64,000 nt of DNA from Bacteroidia bacterium (GTDB taxonomy: Bacteria > Bacteroidota > Ignavibacteria > UBA10030), in the NCBI GenBank assembly GCA_022180565.1, contig BQML01000007.1, positions 1-64,000 of the forward strand, read 5' to 3'. Under the pieces are notes generated by a model. It saw nothing but the letters and a program-made list of their open reading frames with translations. It ran no database searches and was not told the DNA's origin. Shown here one piece after another: positions 41,569 to 51,838 of the stretch. Position 1 is the first letter of the stretch; every line of letters starts with the position of its first letter. The translations under genes were made by a program, and so were the position numbers.

Positions 41569-43980
41569 TCAATCTTTCCGCTTCTTTGACCTTAAGGAAG
41601 CTTTCGATGGACCGAACACATGGCCTATCGCTTCTTCGATGCGCTCGACAGGAATGATCTTTAAGCCTTCTTTGACTTTTTCGGGGATTTCCGTCAGATC
41701 CTTCAGGTTTTCCCGGGGAATGAGGACTGTTTTGATCCCGCTGCGTTGGGCCGCCAGGAGTTTTTCGTTCAGTCCGCCGATCGGAAGGACGTTGCCTCTG
41801 AGCGTGATTTCGCCGGTCATGGCAACATCGTTGCGCGCCCTTCGACCCGATGCCGCCGAAATGATGGCCATCGCCATCGTGAGTCCGGCCGAAGGCCCGT
41901 CTTTCGGAATAGCCCCCTCCGGAAGATGGATATGGATTTCGTGTCCCTTGTAGAAATCCGGAGGAACTCTCAGCTTCACGGCATTGGCCCGAATGTAACT
42001 CAACGCGGCCTGGGCAGATTCCTTCATCACATCGCCCAACTGACCGGTGAGCGTGAACTTTTCCTGCCCGCGCATGATCGTGACGTCCACATTGAGAATA
42101 TCGCCGCCGACGCTTGTCCATGCCAGCCCCGTCACGGAGCCCACCCGACGCTCACGCTCCGCGGACCGTTTGCGGAATTTCGGTACTCCCAGATAGGTCT
42201 CGATCTTGTCGGCCGTCACCTCCACCCTCTTTTGGTTCTTGCGCGAAGAGCCATTCTTCGAAAGTACGATTTCCTTTGCTACTTTGCGGCAAATGGAAGC
42301 GATTTCGCGTTCAAGATTTCTGACGCCCGCTTCACGTGTGTACTCATTGATTACCTTCCGGATCGCATCGTCCGTAATTTTCACGCTCGCCGTTTCCAGT
42401 CCGTGCGCTTTGAGCTGTTTGGGGACAATGTGCCGTTTTGCGATCTCGAGCTTGTCGTGATCAAGATACCCGGGCAACTCGATGATCTCCATACGATCCT
42501 GGAGGGGGAGCGGAATATTGTACCTCACGTTGGCCGTGGTGATGAACATAACCTTCGAGAGGTCATAATCCACTTCGAGGTAATGGTCGTTGAACGTGCT
42601 GTTTTGTTCGGGGTCGAGGACCTCCAGCATTGCTGCCGAAGGATCCCCGCGGAAATCCATGCTCATTTTGTCGATCTCGTCGAGCAGCATGACCGGATTC
42701 ACGACGCCGGCGCGCTTCATCGACTGGACAATCTTCCCCGGCATTGAGCCGATGTACGTCCGTCGGTGACCCCGGATCTCGGCCTCATCGCGGACACCGC
42801 CGAGCGATATCCTGACAAATTTTCTGCCCAGCGCCCGGGCAATCGATTTGGCCAGCGATGTTTTCCCGACTCCCGGCGGCCCAACGAAGCAAAGAATCTG
42901 GCCCTTCATCGACCCAACAAGGTTCAGAACAGCAATGAACTCCAGGATCCGTTCCTTCGGCTTCTCCAGCCCGAAATGATCCTCGTCGAGGATTTTCTTG
43001 ACGTGAGCAACGTTCAGATTATCGCGGGTTTTCTTGCTCCAGGGGACATTCACGAGCCAGTCAAGGTAATTGCGCGTGACGGTAAACTCCGGCGACATGG
43101 GGGACGTCTTGCGAAGTTTATTGAATTCCTCAAGCGCTTTCTCCTCCGCATCCTTCGGCATCTTTGCCTGGCGGATCTGATCCCTGAGCTTGGCAAGCTC
43201 GGGACTTGCCTCGTCTTCCCCCAGCTCGTCCTGCAGGATTCGGATCTGTTCCTGAATGAAGAACTTTCGCTGTGATTTCTGGATGTTATCCTGGACCTTC
43301 GTATCGATCTCTTTCTCGATCTTCAGAATATCAATTTCCGTGGTGAGAATTTTGGAAAGCTCGTAGAACTGATCGCGCAGGCTTTGGAGCTCGAGAATGC
43401 GCTGTTTCACCTCGACCCCTTGGACGATGTTCGACGCCATATAGTAAAGCTTTCTCTGGGGCTCTTTGATGCCGTCAAATGCCACGACAACCTCGGGGGC
43501 GACGTTTCGGCTCAAGCGAACATATTCTCCGAACAATGTTGTTGTGTGGCGGACCAGAGCGTCGATTTCCTTGTCCGGAGGGACCTCCGCCCTGTTCATC
43601 GAGATTTCCGCTTCCATGAACGGCGTGGTTTTCAGGATCTTTTGAATCCCCGCCTGGACGACGCCGTCAACGAGGATCTTCATCAGCCCGTTCGGCAGTT
43701 TGAGCATCTGGATGATCTTCGCCACCGTGCCATTCCGGTAGATATCGTCGGGGCCCGGCTCGTCCACACTGGCGTTCTTTTGGGCGACCAGAAAAATGTT
43801 CTTCCCTCGTTCCAGAGATTCATTGGCTGCCCGCAAGGAGGATTCCCGTCCGACCAGGACAGGAAAGATCATATAGGGAAACACCACAACATCCCTGAGA
43901 GGAAGAATGGGAAGAGTCGTTGGGATATTATCCAACGTTTCAATAGCCTGACTGCCCGGTTTTATGGTTTGTTCACTCAT
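41569..43980 (-). CDS. lon: ATP-dependent Lon protease
   Basis: An 803-residue LonA protease. The N-terminal substrate domain begins LPILPLRDVVVFPYMIFPVLVGR. FVGPPGVGKTSLAKSIA is Walker A and VMLLDEIDKM Walker B. The C-terminal serine protease has PKDGPSAGLTMA (Ser) and PIGGLNEKLLAAQRSG (Lys), the catalytic dyad. It degrades misfolded and regulatory proteins in the cytoplasm. ATG 43980 is chosen over TTG 43989, three codons earlier. An intrinsic terminator ends only about 30 bases upstream, so little room is left for a promoter (see findings). Confidence 0.97.
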   Translation of the reverse strand: MSEQTIKPGSQAIETLDNIPTTLPILPLRDVVVFPYMIFPVLVGRESSLRAANESLERGKNIFLVAQKNASVDEPGPDDIYRNGTVAKIIQMLKLPNGLMKILVDGVVQAGIQKILKTTPFMEAEISMNRAEVPPDKEIDALVRHTTTLFGEYVRLSRNVAPEVVVAFDGIKEPQRKLYYMASNIVQGVEVKQRILELQSLRDQFYELSKILTTEIDILKIEKEIDTKVQDNIQKSQRKFFIQEQIRILQDELGEDEASPELAKLRDQIRQAKMPKDAEEKALEEFNKLRKTSPMSPEFTVTRNYLDWLVNVPWSKKTRDNLNVAHVKKILDEDHFGLEKPKERILEFIAVLNLVGSMKGQILCFVGPPGVGKTSLAKSIARALGRKFVRISLGGVRDEAEIRGHRRTYIGSMPGKIVQSMKRAGVVNPVMLLDEIDKMSMDFRGDPSAAMLEVLDPEQNSTFNDHYLEVDYDLSKVMFITTANVRYNIPLPLQDRMEIIELPGYLDHDKLEIAKRHIVPKQLKAHGLETASVKITDDAIRKVINEYTREAGVRNLEREIASICRKVAKEIVLSKNGSSRKNQKRVEVTADKIETYLGVPKFRKRSAERERRVGSVTGLAWTSVGGDILNVDVTIMRGQEKFTLTGQLGDVMKESAQAALSYIRANAVKLRVPPDFYKGHEIHIHLPEGAIPKDGPSAGLTMAMAIISAASGRRARNDVAMTGEITLRGNVLPIGGLNEKLLAAQRSGIKTVLIPRENLKDLTEIPEKVKEGLKIIPVERIEEAIGHVFGPSKASLRSKKRKD

Positions 43981-44010
43981 TTTCTGCAATTACTATGAAA
44001 AACGGCCTCA

Positions 44011-44045
44011 AAAAACGAAAAAAGGGAGTTCCTTGGGGCACTCCC
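44011..44045 (-). terminator. Intrinsic terminator between DUF2461 gene and lon
   Basis: Minus strand: GGGAGT, a 10-base loop, ACTCCC, then TTTTTTCGTTTTTT. It is well formed, and ends the murQ/DUF2461 transcript. It lies 31-65 bases before the lon start codon. Confidence 0.85.
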
Positions 44046-44123
44046 GGATCGTAATGTACCCATTCGGGGTTGGAGTGTCAAGGCGGCCCAACGATCGACA
44101 TAATGGGGGAGAAGAGCAGGGCT

Positions 44124-44831
44124 TTATTTCATCGCCTCGTTCAAAAACCGCACCAGAGGTGTGGCGATTTCGAACGCCTTTGCCGCTTCGGCTACAAACC
44201 GAGGAGAATGGCATTTTTCAGCAGCAAGCGACTTTCCCACGAAGAACTGCTTAAGCCTTAACCATTCGCCCATCGGGTGATCCGGTTCATACCCCACAGG
44301 GACGCGTTGAAGTCGGTCTCCTTCGAGTTTGCCGAAAGTGCGTTTGAGGGCTGGATTGCTGATAATGGCCAGAAACTCGTCCGGATGCTCCGCGAGCGCT
44401 TTTCGGATGGCCTTGAGTTGTTCACCGTCGGGCATGTAGATCCCTGCACCCAAGAAAACCTCACCCGGCTCGATGTGCAGATAGTATCCTGAGCCTTCGA
44501 CTCCTTTTGGCTTCCCTCGCAGGACAAAGTGAGCCGCCACGTGCGTTTTGTACGGGCTTTTGTCCTTGCTGAAGCGAACATCGCGGTGAATGCGAAACAT
44601 CGAGCGTTTGGGGTTCACGTCAAACTCCGGGGCGAAGGAGTGAAAGTGCGGCTGGAGTGCCGCGATCAGTGACTGCATGGGCAGTTTGACCATGGTTTCA
44701 TAACCGCCTTTGTGCTGTTCAAACCACTCGCGCTTATTGTTCTTTTTGAGCTGTCGCAAGAACGTCAGCCCCTTTTTGGGAAAGCCCTCAAAGGGTGGAT
44801 ACATTTCGAAGTCTATGCCTTCGGGCCTCAT
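44124..44831 (-). CDS. DUF2461 (TIGR02453) family protein
   Basis: A 235-residue cytoplasmic protein. Family blocks are GLTFLRQLKKNNKREWFEQHKGGYE, NPKRSMFRIHRDVRFSKDKSPYKTHVAAHF, GYYLHIEPGEVFLGAGIYMPDGEQLKAIR and RVPVGYEPDHPMGEWLRLKQFF. They match DUF2461, whose function is not known; the conserved R-x-H-R-D-x-R-F-S-x-D-K-S-P-Y block looks like an active or nucleotide-binding site. It overlaps murQ by ATGA, and a terminator follows, so it is last in the mnmE-mnmG-rsmG-murQ run. Confidence 0.9.
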   Translation of the reverse strand: MRPEGIDFEMYPPFEGFPKKGLTFLRQLKKNNKREWFEQHKGGYETMVKLPMQSLIAALQPHFHSFAPEFDVNPKRSMFRIHRDVRFSKDKSPYKTHVAAHFVLRGKPKGVEGSGYYLHIEPGEVFLGAGIYMPDGEQLKAIRKALAEHPDEFLAIISNPALKRTFGKLEGDRLQRVPVGYEPDHPMGEWLRLKQFFVGKSLAAEKCHSPRFVAEAAKAFEIATPLVRFLNEAMK

Positions 44832-45781
44832 TGGTCTTTGGTCCTGTTTTCTATTGCCAGTCTGACACTCCCTCCTGCCTGTTTCAGGCGCCTTCTGGCC
44901 TCTGATTCGTTCACACCTGCTTTGATCATCACGAGTGCGGTTTTTACGTGTCCACCGCCTTTCCTGAGGGCTTCCTCCGCCTCTTCATAGCCCACGCCCG
45001 TGGCGATCATAACAATGCGTTTTGCCCGCTCCCGGAGTTTCTTGTTTGTCATTTGCAGATCGATCATCATGTTCTCATAGATCTTTCCGAGCTGAATCAT
45101 TGCTGTTGTGGTAATCATGTTCAGGACCATTTTCTGCGCGGTTCCCGATTTCATTCGTGTAGATCCCATGATCACTTCCGGTCCGACATCCGGACAGATA
45201 GCCACATCCACAACCGACGATAGTTCGTTGAATTCTTGCGAATATAGAACATCCCTGCTATTGGTTGTGATAAAGAGAGTACGGGCTTTCCTGTTTTTTG
45301 CCTCCTGAACAGCACCAATCACATAAGGAGTTCGGAGACTCGCCGCGATTCCGCATACGACATCGGTTGGACCGACGTCGAGGGCCTTGATATCTGCTGC
45401 ACCGTTTTCTTTTGAGTCTTCGGCTCCTTCTTGTGCTTTGAACATCGCTTTTTCGCCGCCTGCAATGATGCCCATGATTGTGGCCGGATCTGTCCCGAAC
45501 GTTGGGGGGCACTCAACGGCATCAAGGACCCCCAGCCGGCCGCTTGTACCCGCCCCCACATAGATCAGCCGTCCGTTTCTCCTGAGCGTGTCTGTGACAA
45601 TTTCAACTGCCTTCGCGATATATGGGATTTCTTTTTGAACAATTCCTGCAATTTTGTGGTCTTCCGTATTGATGACAGCGAGGGCCTCTTCCACGGACAT
45701 AGCATCGATGTTCATGCTTGCCGGATTGCGCTGTTCGGTAGCCAGTTTCGTCAATTGCTCAAATACCTTATTGTTCTTCAT
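44828..45781 (-). CDS. murQ: N-acetylmuramic acid 6-phosphate etherase
   Basis: A 317-residue SIS-domain enzyme, near the usual MurQ length. LATEQRNPASMNIDAMSVEEAL at the start, VGAGTSGRLGVLDAVECPPTFG (catalytic Glu in AVECPP), AGGEKAMFKAQEGAEDS and GPEVIMGSTRMKSGTAQKMVLNM are all diagnostic. It removes lactate from MurNAc-6-phosphate so that peptidoglycan sugars can be recycled as GlcNAc-6-phosphate. It overlaps rsmG by ATGA. No MurNAc transporter or AnmK is nearby. Confidence 0.97.
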   Translation of the reverse strand: MKNNKVFEQLTKLATEQRNPASMNIDAMSVEEALAVINTEDHKIAGIVQKEIPYIAKAVEIVTDTLRRNGRLIYVGAGTSGRLGVLDAVECPPTFGTDPATIMGIIAGGEKAMFKAQEGAEDSKENGAADIKALDVGPTDVVCGIAASLRTPYVIGAVQEAKNRKARTLFITTNSRDVLYSQEFNELSSVVDVAICPDVGPEVIMGSTRMKSGTAQKMVLNMITTTAMIQLGKIYENMMIDLQMTNKKLRERAKRIVMIATGVGYEEAEEALRKGGGHVKTALVMIKAGVNESEARRRLKQAGGSVRLAIENRTKDQ

Positions 45782-46506
45782 GACTTTCCCAAGTGAACAA
45801 TCACAAGTTTCTTATCGGTCCACCCTCCGTCCTCTTCGCCTGTCAAAACAAGCTCTGTGATGTCTGCCACCTGTTTGCTTCTGCGGCTTTTCTCGATTTC
45901 CATCTCCAGATTTCCTCCTTTGTAAGCCAGCAGGCACGGAGTGGCAAGGTACGGTCTTTTTCCTTCTTCTGAAGTTTGCATCTGCACCGACGTCATGAAG
46001 GGAACCGCGAGGTGCACGAGTTCGGAAAGCGGACCAACGCCTCGCGCGACGGCAACATCGAACCTTCCTTGAAATTCCTTCTTCCTTCCAATCTCTTCGG
46101 CCCTTCCCCAAACCACGGTTGTGTCGGAGAGATTTAGTTCTTTCACTATTTCGTCCACAGCGACAGTCTTTTTCTTTGTCGCGTCCAACAGGACCGTCTG
46201 CATGGAATCATTGAGAATCTTCAGAGGAATTCCCGGGAGTCCGCCGCCCGATCCAAGATCAATCAGCCGACATCCCATTGGGAGGGCAACGCGAAACAAC
46301 GGGCTAATGCTGTGAAGAATGTGTTTCTGCCATACGTTATCCTCATCTTTGCGTGAGATCAAATTGATCTTCTTGTTCCATTCCAGCAAAAGAGCCACAT
46401 AACGCTCAAGAAGAGAGAGCTGGGTATCCGTTATCGGGAATCCGTGCCTGGCACAAAGAGTGCGGAAACGGAGCAATTCGGACAGCGGGTCCTGTAAGTT
46501 ATTCAC
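45778..46506 (-). CDS. rsmG: 16S rRNA (guanine-527-N7)-methyltransferase RsmG
   Basis: A 242-residue SAM-dependent methyltransferase. LLERYVALLLEWNKKINLISRKDEDNVW leads, LIDLGSGGGLPGIPLKIL is the SAM loop and VAVARGVGPLSELV the motif IV region. It methylates 16S rRNA at G527. The usual place in the mnmE-mnmG-rsmG order is kept. GTG 46506 was picked; a TTG at 46575 is in frame but would put a parS site inside the coding region and overlap mnmG. Neither has a good ribosome-binding site, so the start is uncertain. Confidence 0.93.
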   Translation of the reverse strand: MNNLQDPLSELLRFRTLCARHGFPITDTQLSLLERYVALLLEWNKKINLISRKDEDNVWQKHILHSISPLFRVALPMGCRLIDLGSGGGLPGIPLKILNDSMQTVLLDATKKKTVAVDEIVKELNLSDTTVVWGRAEEIGRKKEFQGRFDVAVARGVGPLSELVHLAVPFMTSVQMQTSEEGKRPYLATPCLLAYKGGNLEMEIEKSRRSKQVADITELVLTGEEDGGWTDKKLVIVHLGKS

Positions 46507-46527
46507 TTTGAAGGAGTTGCGGTGATT

Positions 46528-46543
46528 TGTTCCACGTGAAACA
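46528..46543. promoter_or_regulatory. parS centromere-like site 1
   Basis: TGTTCCACGTGAAACA, identical to the strong ParB-binding parS sequence known from Bacillus subtilis and near the consensus TGTTTCACGTGAAACA. It is about 6.5 kb from the origin, within the usual range. Confidence 0.92.
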
Positions 46544-46558
46544 CCGGTAACTGGGCCA

Positions 46559-48463
46559 TTACTTGAGATGGACAAGGAGAACGGAAATATCAGACGGTGT
46601 TACTCCGCTTATCCTCGAGGCCTGGCCGATGGAAGCTGGTCGTACTTTTTGCAGTTTTTCCTTTCCTTCTGCCGAGAGAGAGCGGATTCTGGAAAAATCA
46701 AAGTCCTGAGGAATCGCTTGTGATTCGAGTTGTTCAAACCGTTCAACCTGCTCTTGTTGCCGGGCGATGTATCCCTCGTATTTTACCTCTATCTCTATTT
46801 GCTCGATGACCTCTTCTGCAAGGCTCGGGCGTTCCATAAGCGCGATCGGAAACGGTTGAGATTTGATTGCCTCCAGTCTGAGCAAGCTTTCAAGCTTCAC
46901 CTCGGGACGTTTCACAATGCGTTCAAGCCGTTCTCTTCCGGAAAGTTGGTCTGAGCCCACGTATTCAAGATAGGCATTGACATCTTCCGGGGCCGGCGCA
47001 AAAGACCTGAGAAACCAGAGTCCCTGCCGGATGAGATCTTCCTTCTCCATGAGCCTTCCGTACACTCCATTTTGAATCAGACCAAGGCTATGTCCTTTGG
47101 GCATGAGGCGCCTGTCGGCATTATCCTGGCGGAGCAGGAGTCTGTACTCGGCGCGAGAGGTAAACATGCGGTAGGGTTCGTCCGTACTTTTGTTGACCAA
47201 GTCGTCAATGAGAACCCCGATGTATGCTTCTGATCTCTTCAGAATAAAGGGGTCCTTCTTCTGAACCCGCAGTGCGGCATTGATGCCGGCAACCAAACCT
47301 TGTGCTGCAGCTTCTTCATAGCCGGATGTTCCATTTACCTGGCCTGCGAAAAAAAGCCCTTCCACCAGTTTCGTTTCCAGGGTAAGTTTCAATTGGTGCG
47401 GAGGAAAGAAATCATACTCCACAGCATAGCCGGGCCTGAGCATTCTGACGTTCTCCAGGCCTGGAATGGATCTAAGTCCCTCGAGCTGGATTTCCTCGGG
47501 AAGACTGGTTGAGAATCCATTGACATAAACAACGGGTGTGTTGTACCCTTCGGGCTCCAGAAAGATCTGATGGTGTTCCCTATCGGCAAACCTGTTGATT
47601 TTGTCTTCAATCGATGGACAGTAGCGGGGACCAACACCCTTGATTCTCCCGGTAAACATCGGGGATCGCTCAAAACCCTTTTTCAGGATTTCGTGCGTTC
47701 GCGGACTGGTGTGGGTTAAGAACATCGGAATCAGTTTGTTTCGAATCTCCCCGGTTTGGAACGAAAATGGGCGGGGCGGAATATCGCTGTGCTGTTCGAT
47801 TGTTCTTGATAGATCGATGGTTTCGATATCGATTCTCGGGGGTGTTCCCGTCTTAAGTCTTCCGCTCACGAATCCCAGTTGCTCAAGCTTCTCTGTCACA
47901 CCATTTGAAGCTGGTTCGCCATACCGTCCCCCGGGTTTCTGGTTCAAGCCCGTGTGCATGATACCCCGCATAAACGTTCCTGCGCACAGGACCAACGATG
48001 TGCAGGTGATATGAAACCCCTTCCCCGTCGAAATACCCCTTATTCTGTACCCTTCAGAATATCCGGTCTCCTCTGCGTGGAGGTCTGCCAGAAAATCCTC
48101 CAGGATGTCGATGCCCTCTTGGCTTTTTACCCGTGTAGCAGCTTCCCTGGAATACCACTCGCGGTCGTTCTGACAACGCGGTGACCATACGGCGGGTCCC
48201 TTCGACCTGTTGAGCATTCGGAACTGGATTCCCGTAGCGTCGGCAATCTTGGCCATTTCTCCGCCCAAGGCATCTATTTCTCTGACAAGGTGGCCTTTTG
48301 CCGTTCCCCCTATCGCCGGGTTGCAGGACATGCGCCCAATGGCCTTTGGATCCATCGTCATCATCAGCACAGAGCAACCCATTCGGGCCCCGGCCAGGGC
48401 GGCCTCGATGCCTGCGTGTCCACCCCCCACAACGAGAACATCGTATGTATTTCTCGTCGACAT
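46559..48463 (-). CDS. mnmG: tRNA uridine-5-carboxymethylaminomethyl modification enzyme MnmG (GidA)
   Basis: A 634-residue FAD protein of normal length. [23 protein letters not shown] is the FAD loop, [24 protein letters not shown] the conserved second block, [20 protein letters not shown] and [19 protein letters not shown] the MnmG signatures. With MnmE it puts the carboxymethylaminomethyl group on wobble U34 of tRNAs. A parS site lies right ahead of the ATG and another behind the stop. mnmE is directly upstream on the same strand. Confidence 0.97.
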   Translation of the reverse strand: MSTRNTYDVLVVGGGHAGIEAALAGARMGCSVLMMTMDPKAIGRMSCNPAIGGTAKGHLVREIDALGGEMAKIADATGIQFRMLNRSKGPAVWSPRCQNDREWYSREAATRVKSQEGIDILEDFLADLHAEETGYSEGYRIRGISTGKGFHITCTSLVLCAGTFMRGIMHTGLNQKPGGRYGEPASNGVTEKLEQLGFVSGRLKTGTPPRIDIETIDLSRTIEQHSDIPPRPFSFQTGEIRNKLIPMFLTHTSPRTHEILKKGFERSPMFTGRIKGVGPRYCPSIEDKINRFADREHHQIFLEPEGYNTPVVYVNGFSTSLPEEIQLEGLRSIPGLENVRMLRPGYAVEYDFFPPHQLKLTLETKLVEGLFFAGQVNGTSGYEEAAAQGLVAGINAALRVQKKDPFILKRSEAYIGVLIDDLVNKSTDEPYRMFTSRAEYRLLLRQDNADRRLMPKGHSLGLIQNGVYGRLMEKEDLIRQGLWFLRSFAPAPEDVNAYLEYVGSDQLSGRERLERIVKRPEVKLESLLRLEAIKSQPFPIALMERPSLAEEVIEQIEIEVKYEGYIARQQEQVERFEQLESQAIPQDFDFSRIRSLSAEGKEKLQKVRPASIGQASRISGVTPSDISVLLVHLK

Positions 48464-48466
48464 TAT

Positions 48467-48482
48467 TGTTTCACGTGAAACA
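48467..48482. promoter_or_regulatory. parS centromere-like site 2
   Basis: TGTTTCACGTGAAACA, a perfect palindrome and the ParB consensus, in the 19 bp between mnmE and mnmG. ParA and ParB genes are not in the window and are probably further away. Confidence 0.95.
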
Positions 48483-49892
48483 TTACTTGCCTATGCAGAA
48501 TTTCGAGAAAATATCATTAAGAATGTCATCGGTGGTGACTGCGCCGGTAATCTCGCCTAAAGCATCGAGAGCGGCCCTGAGGTCAATAGCAATGAACTCT
48601 CCGCTGACACCGTCGGTTAGTGATTTCAGGGCAAGATTCAGGCTCTCTTTTGCTCTCGCCAGGGCATGGAAATGCCTTGCGTTGGTTATGGTTATCCCGC
48701 TCTCTCCATGTCCCCCGCTTTCCAAAATGGCCTCTCTGAACAGCGTCTCACGAAGGTCGTCAATCCCCTCGCCTGTTAGCGCTGAGATTCTGACCACTGC
48801 TCGCGGGTTCAGGACCTTTGCTTTCTCCGCCAGATGTCCGTTCATCCCGACACCCAAGTCAATCTTATTCAAGACCACAATAGATTGCACCTGACCACGT
48901 AGGTCTTCAACAAGCCTGCCGGCAAGGTGTATCTCTTCGGCATCCAGGGAACGGCTTGAATCCAGAACGAGGAGCAAGAGATCGCTCGTCCTTATAGCGT
49001 CCTGTGATCTTCGAATCCCTTCCTGCTCCACCCTGTCCACGGCCTCCCTTAAACCCGCCGTGTCGACAATCCGGAACTGTACCCCCCGGATGTTGAGACT
49101 TTCTTCGATGGTATCTCGGGTTGTCCCCGGGATATCAGTCACTATTGCCCTGTCCTCTTTCAGCAGAGCATTCAGAATACTGGATTTCCCGACATTCGGC
49201 ATTCCTGCGAGAACCACCTTCACCCCATCCCGCAACATCCTACCTGTGTGGTAGGTTTCCAATAGCTGGGACACAAGTTCTATTCCTTTGAGGATATGGT
49301 CTTTCACGTTCTCCTTCCCCGCAAATTCAAGCCCCTCTTCCGCAAAATCCAACTCAAGCTCCAGAAGTCCGGTCGTCTTTACCAGGTTTTCCCTCAGAGC
49401 ATTGATTTTCTTGGCCAGCTCTCCCTGAAGATGCTGAAACGAGCTCCGGCGCGAGCGTTCAGACCTGGCATGAATCAGATCTGCAACCGCCTCCGCCTGC
49501 GAAAGGTCTATTCTGCCATTAAGAAAAGCCCTCTTCGTGAACTCACCAGGCCCGGCAGGCCTGCAGCCGTATGCGTACAGGGACTCAAGAATCCGTCTTG
49601 TCACGAGCATCCCGCCATGACAACTGATCTCGACAACATCCTCGCCGGTATATGATGTCGGCTTCAGAAAAACGGTCGCAACAATCTGATCCATATCTTC
49701 GCCCCCGGGCCCGACAAAGAGACCGACATGGGCCGTGTGGGACCTCGCCTGTTGGAGTGTGACCTTGCCCCGGAATCCTCTGTCTGCTAATCCGACGGCC
49801 TCCGGTCCGCTCACGCGAATAACCGCGATCCCTCCCTCCCCTGGCGGAGTGGCCAGAGCCGCAATGGTATCTGTTATCCCTTGAGTTGACAT
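48483..49892 (-). CDS. mnmE: tRNA modification GTPase MnmE (TrmE)
   Basis: A 469-residue protein. The tetrahydrofolate-binding N-domain begins [22 protein letters not shown]. The GTPase domain has [15 protein letters not shown] (G1), [12 protein letters not shown] (G2/G3), DTAGLR and NKID (G4). The C-terminus ends FCIGK, the catalytic Cys motif of MnmE. It works with MnmG in tRNA wobble modification at U34. The 150-bp gap behind it holds a terminator of yidC. Confidence 0.97.
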   Translation of the reverse strand: MSTQGITDTIAALATPPGEGGIAVIRVSGPEAVGLADRGFRGKVTLQQARSHTAHVGLFVGPGGEDMDQIVATVFLKPTSYTGEDVVEISCHGGMLVTRRILESLYAYGCRPAGPGEFTKRAFLNGRIDLSQAEAVADLIHARSERSRRSSFQHLQGELAKKINALRENLVKTTGLLELELDFAEEGLEFAGKENVKDHILKGIELVSQLLETYHTGRMLRDGVKVVLAGMPNVGKSSILNALLKEDRAIVTDIPGTTRDTIEESLNIRGVQFRIVDTAGLREAVDRVEQEGIRRSQDAIRTSDLLLLVLDSSRSLDAEEIHLAGRLVEDLRGQVQSIVVLNKIDLGVGMNGHLAEKAKVLNPRAVVRISALTGEGIDDLRETLFREAILESGGHGESGITITNARHFHALARAKESLNLALKSLTDGVSGEFIAIDLRAALDALGEITGAVTTDDILNDIFSKFCIGK

Positions 49893-49980
49893 GCCGCGAT
49901 GGTTTCACCTTGGGGCTGTGAATGTACGAAAAGCGTGACGGAGAAACAACGCAGGCGGAAAGGGGTGGGCAGGAACGAAC

Positions 49981-50005
49981 AACCCCGTCGGGTAAGGACG
50001 GGGTT
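49981..50005 (-). terminator. Hairpin terminator after yidC
   Basis: AACCCCGTC and GACGGGGTT, a 9-bp stem with a 7-base loop. It lies 40 bp after the yidC stop; a short T/G-rich tail (TTGTTCGTT) follows on the minus strand. Confidence 0.65.
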
Positions 50006-50044
50006 TCTTCGGAAGGAGAACGATAAGTTGATTACATTGAATCG

Positions 50045-51835
50045 TTATGTTTTCTTGTTGATCCGCGGGATGTCCCCAAGCTTGCCGAAGACACCGCCGC
50101 GGTTTTTCTTCTTCGCGTCGACTTTTCTCAGAGGCTCCCCCTCATGCTGTCTGTTGATGTACATCTGCTGACCGATCGACAACAGGTTAAACATAAAGTA
50201 GTACAGATTGAGGCCGGCGGGAAAACCGTTGAAGAGCAAGGTCATCATTACCGGCATCATCCAGACCATTGCCTTTTGACGCGGATCCTTGACGGACATC
50301 TTCTGTTGAATAAACGTGGTAATGCCCATGAGGAGCGCCAGTCCGCTGACTTCCTGTACACCGAACAAAGGAATCTTAAACGGGAGCGTGAAAAGTTTGT
50401 CGGGCACCGAAAGATCATTGATCCACCAAAAGAACGAAGCCTGGCGCAACTCTATTGCGGCGCGGAAAACATTATAGAGTGCAATGAGGATCGGAAACTG
50501 CAGTAACAACGGAAGACAGCCCCCCGCAGGATTCACGCCGTACTCACGGTAGAGATTCATAATTTGCGCGTTCATTTTCTGCGGATCGTCCTTGTACTTT
50601 TCCCGGATCTCCTCCATCTTCGGCTGAAGAGCCTGCATCTTCCGCATCGACGTCATGCTGCTCTTTGTAAGGGGATGAAGGACAATTTTTATAATAATCG
50701 CAAAAATTATGAGAATTATCCCCCAGTTGGGAATGAAGCCGTGGAGAAAGACGAAGAGGGGAAGCATGATGTACACGGAGATCGGGCGGACGATCCATGT
50801 CCAACCCAGGTAGATCACATTTTCAAGACCTTTGTTGTACGACGAGAGGATGTCGTAGTCTGCCGGACCGAAGTACACCGAAATCGTACTGCGCTCTCTC
50901 GCGTTGCCCCGAAACGGCAATTCCAGAATCATCCCGTAGCGCTCGACCAAGCCTTTGTCGGGCGCTGCGTGCGCCGTGCCCTCCAGATATGCCGCCGAAG
51001 TCTCTACAGACTTGGGGAGCATTGCCATGACAAAATACTTCGTGTTCATGGCTACCCAATCCACTTTGCCCTGGTGGTCTTTCTTTACCTCCTCTCCTAC
51101 CGAAGATGCATTGAGCACCGCATGCTCTCCAGCGGCATACACGTGGGCCTCGGCAAATCCCGATTCCTCAATGCTGTTCCGTTCCGTGTACCGAAGACCC
51201 GATTCCCACGCAAACTCGTATTTGTAATTGGCCACCACGTCTCCCAGGCGGTCAAATTCGACATCTACATCAAAGTCATATGCGCCGTTTCGAAAACGAA
51301 ATGTTTTGATCAAACGGCCTCCGTTGGAAGCAGGCAGAACGAACCGAACCTCCCGTTCGTCGCTTCCCGTCAACGTGATCGTACCGCGCTGTTCGGGATC
51401 GAAATACAACTCCTTCGTATCGACAAGCCTTCCATCTGCCGTCATAAACCTGACGCCGAGCTCACCGGGCGATTCATAATCCACAAGCTGAACCGGGTCC
51501 CCTCGCCAGGTCTTGAAATTCTTAAGCTCCCATTCCTTCACCACAGCTCCATGCGATGAAAGCACAGCCCTGTAGAGATCGGTCTCAATCAGAATCATTT
51601 TTTCCCGTCCGGCAGCCCTTTCAGAGAAAAACCTCCCGAACCGGTCTTTGCCTGTGGGAGTTGATTCTTCTTGGCCGGCCATCCGTTCGGTCGGTTCTTG
51701 CTTGGGAGGTGTCACAACGGCGCTATCAGCCTTTGCCCGCTCTGCGGGGGCGGGAGGAGGGGGCGCGTTAAGATACATCCACACCATCAGGATGATAAAA
51801 ATCAGAACAAAACCGGCTATAGCTTGACGGTCCAT
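50045..51835 (-). CDS. yidC: Membrane protein insertase YidC
   Basis: A 596-residue inner-membrane insertase of the Gram-negative kind. One N-terminal helix (IAGFVLIFIILMVWMYL) is followed by a large periplasmic beta domain (about 60-340). The C-terminal insertase core has GFIPNWGIILIIFAIIIKIVLHPLTKSSMTSMRKMQALQPKM, then YREYGVNPAGGCLPLLLQFPILIALYNVF and more helices. It helps insert membrane proteins with or without Sec. The gene sits in the standard rpmH-rnpA-yidD-yidC order, 3 bp after yidD. Confidence 0.97.
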   Translation of the reverse strand: MDRQAIAGFVLIFIILMVWMYLNAPPPPAPAERAKADSAVVTPPKQEPTERMAGQEESTPTGKDRFGRFFSERAAGREKMILIETDLYRAVLSSHGAVVKEWELKNFKTWRGDPVQLVDYESPGELGVRFMTADGRLVDTKELYFDPEQRGTITLTGSDEREVRFVLPASNGGRLIKTFRFRNGAYDFDVDVEFDRLGDVVANYKYEFAWESGLRYTERNSIEESGFAEAHVYAAGEHAVLNASSVGEEVKKDHQGKVDWVAMNTKYFVMAMLPKSVETSAAYLEGTAHAAPDKGLVERYGMILELPFRGNARERSTISVYFGPADYDILSSYNKGLENVIYLGWTWIVRPISVYIMLPLFVFLHGFIPNWGIILIIFAIIIKIVLHPLTKSSMTSMRKMQALQPKMEEIREKYKDDPQKMNAQIMNLYREYGVNPAGGCLPLLLQFPILIALYNVFRAAIELRQASFFWWINDLSVPDKLFTLPFKIPLFGVQEVSGLALLMGITTFIQQKMSVKDPRQKAMVWMMPVMMTLLFNGFPAGLNLYYFMFNLLSIGQQMYINRQHEGEPLRKVDAKKKNRGGVFGKLGDIPRINKKT

Positions 51836-51838
51836 GGC

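Noticed and set aside
46507-46575. TTG start that extends RsmG by 23 residues
   Set aside because: It would place the parS site in the coding region, overlap mnmG, and has no Shine-Dalgarno.
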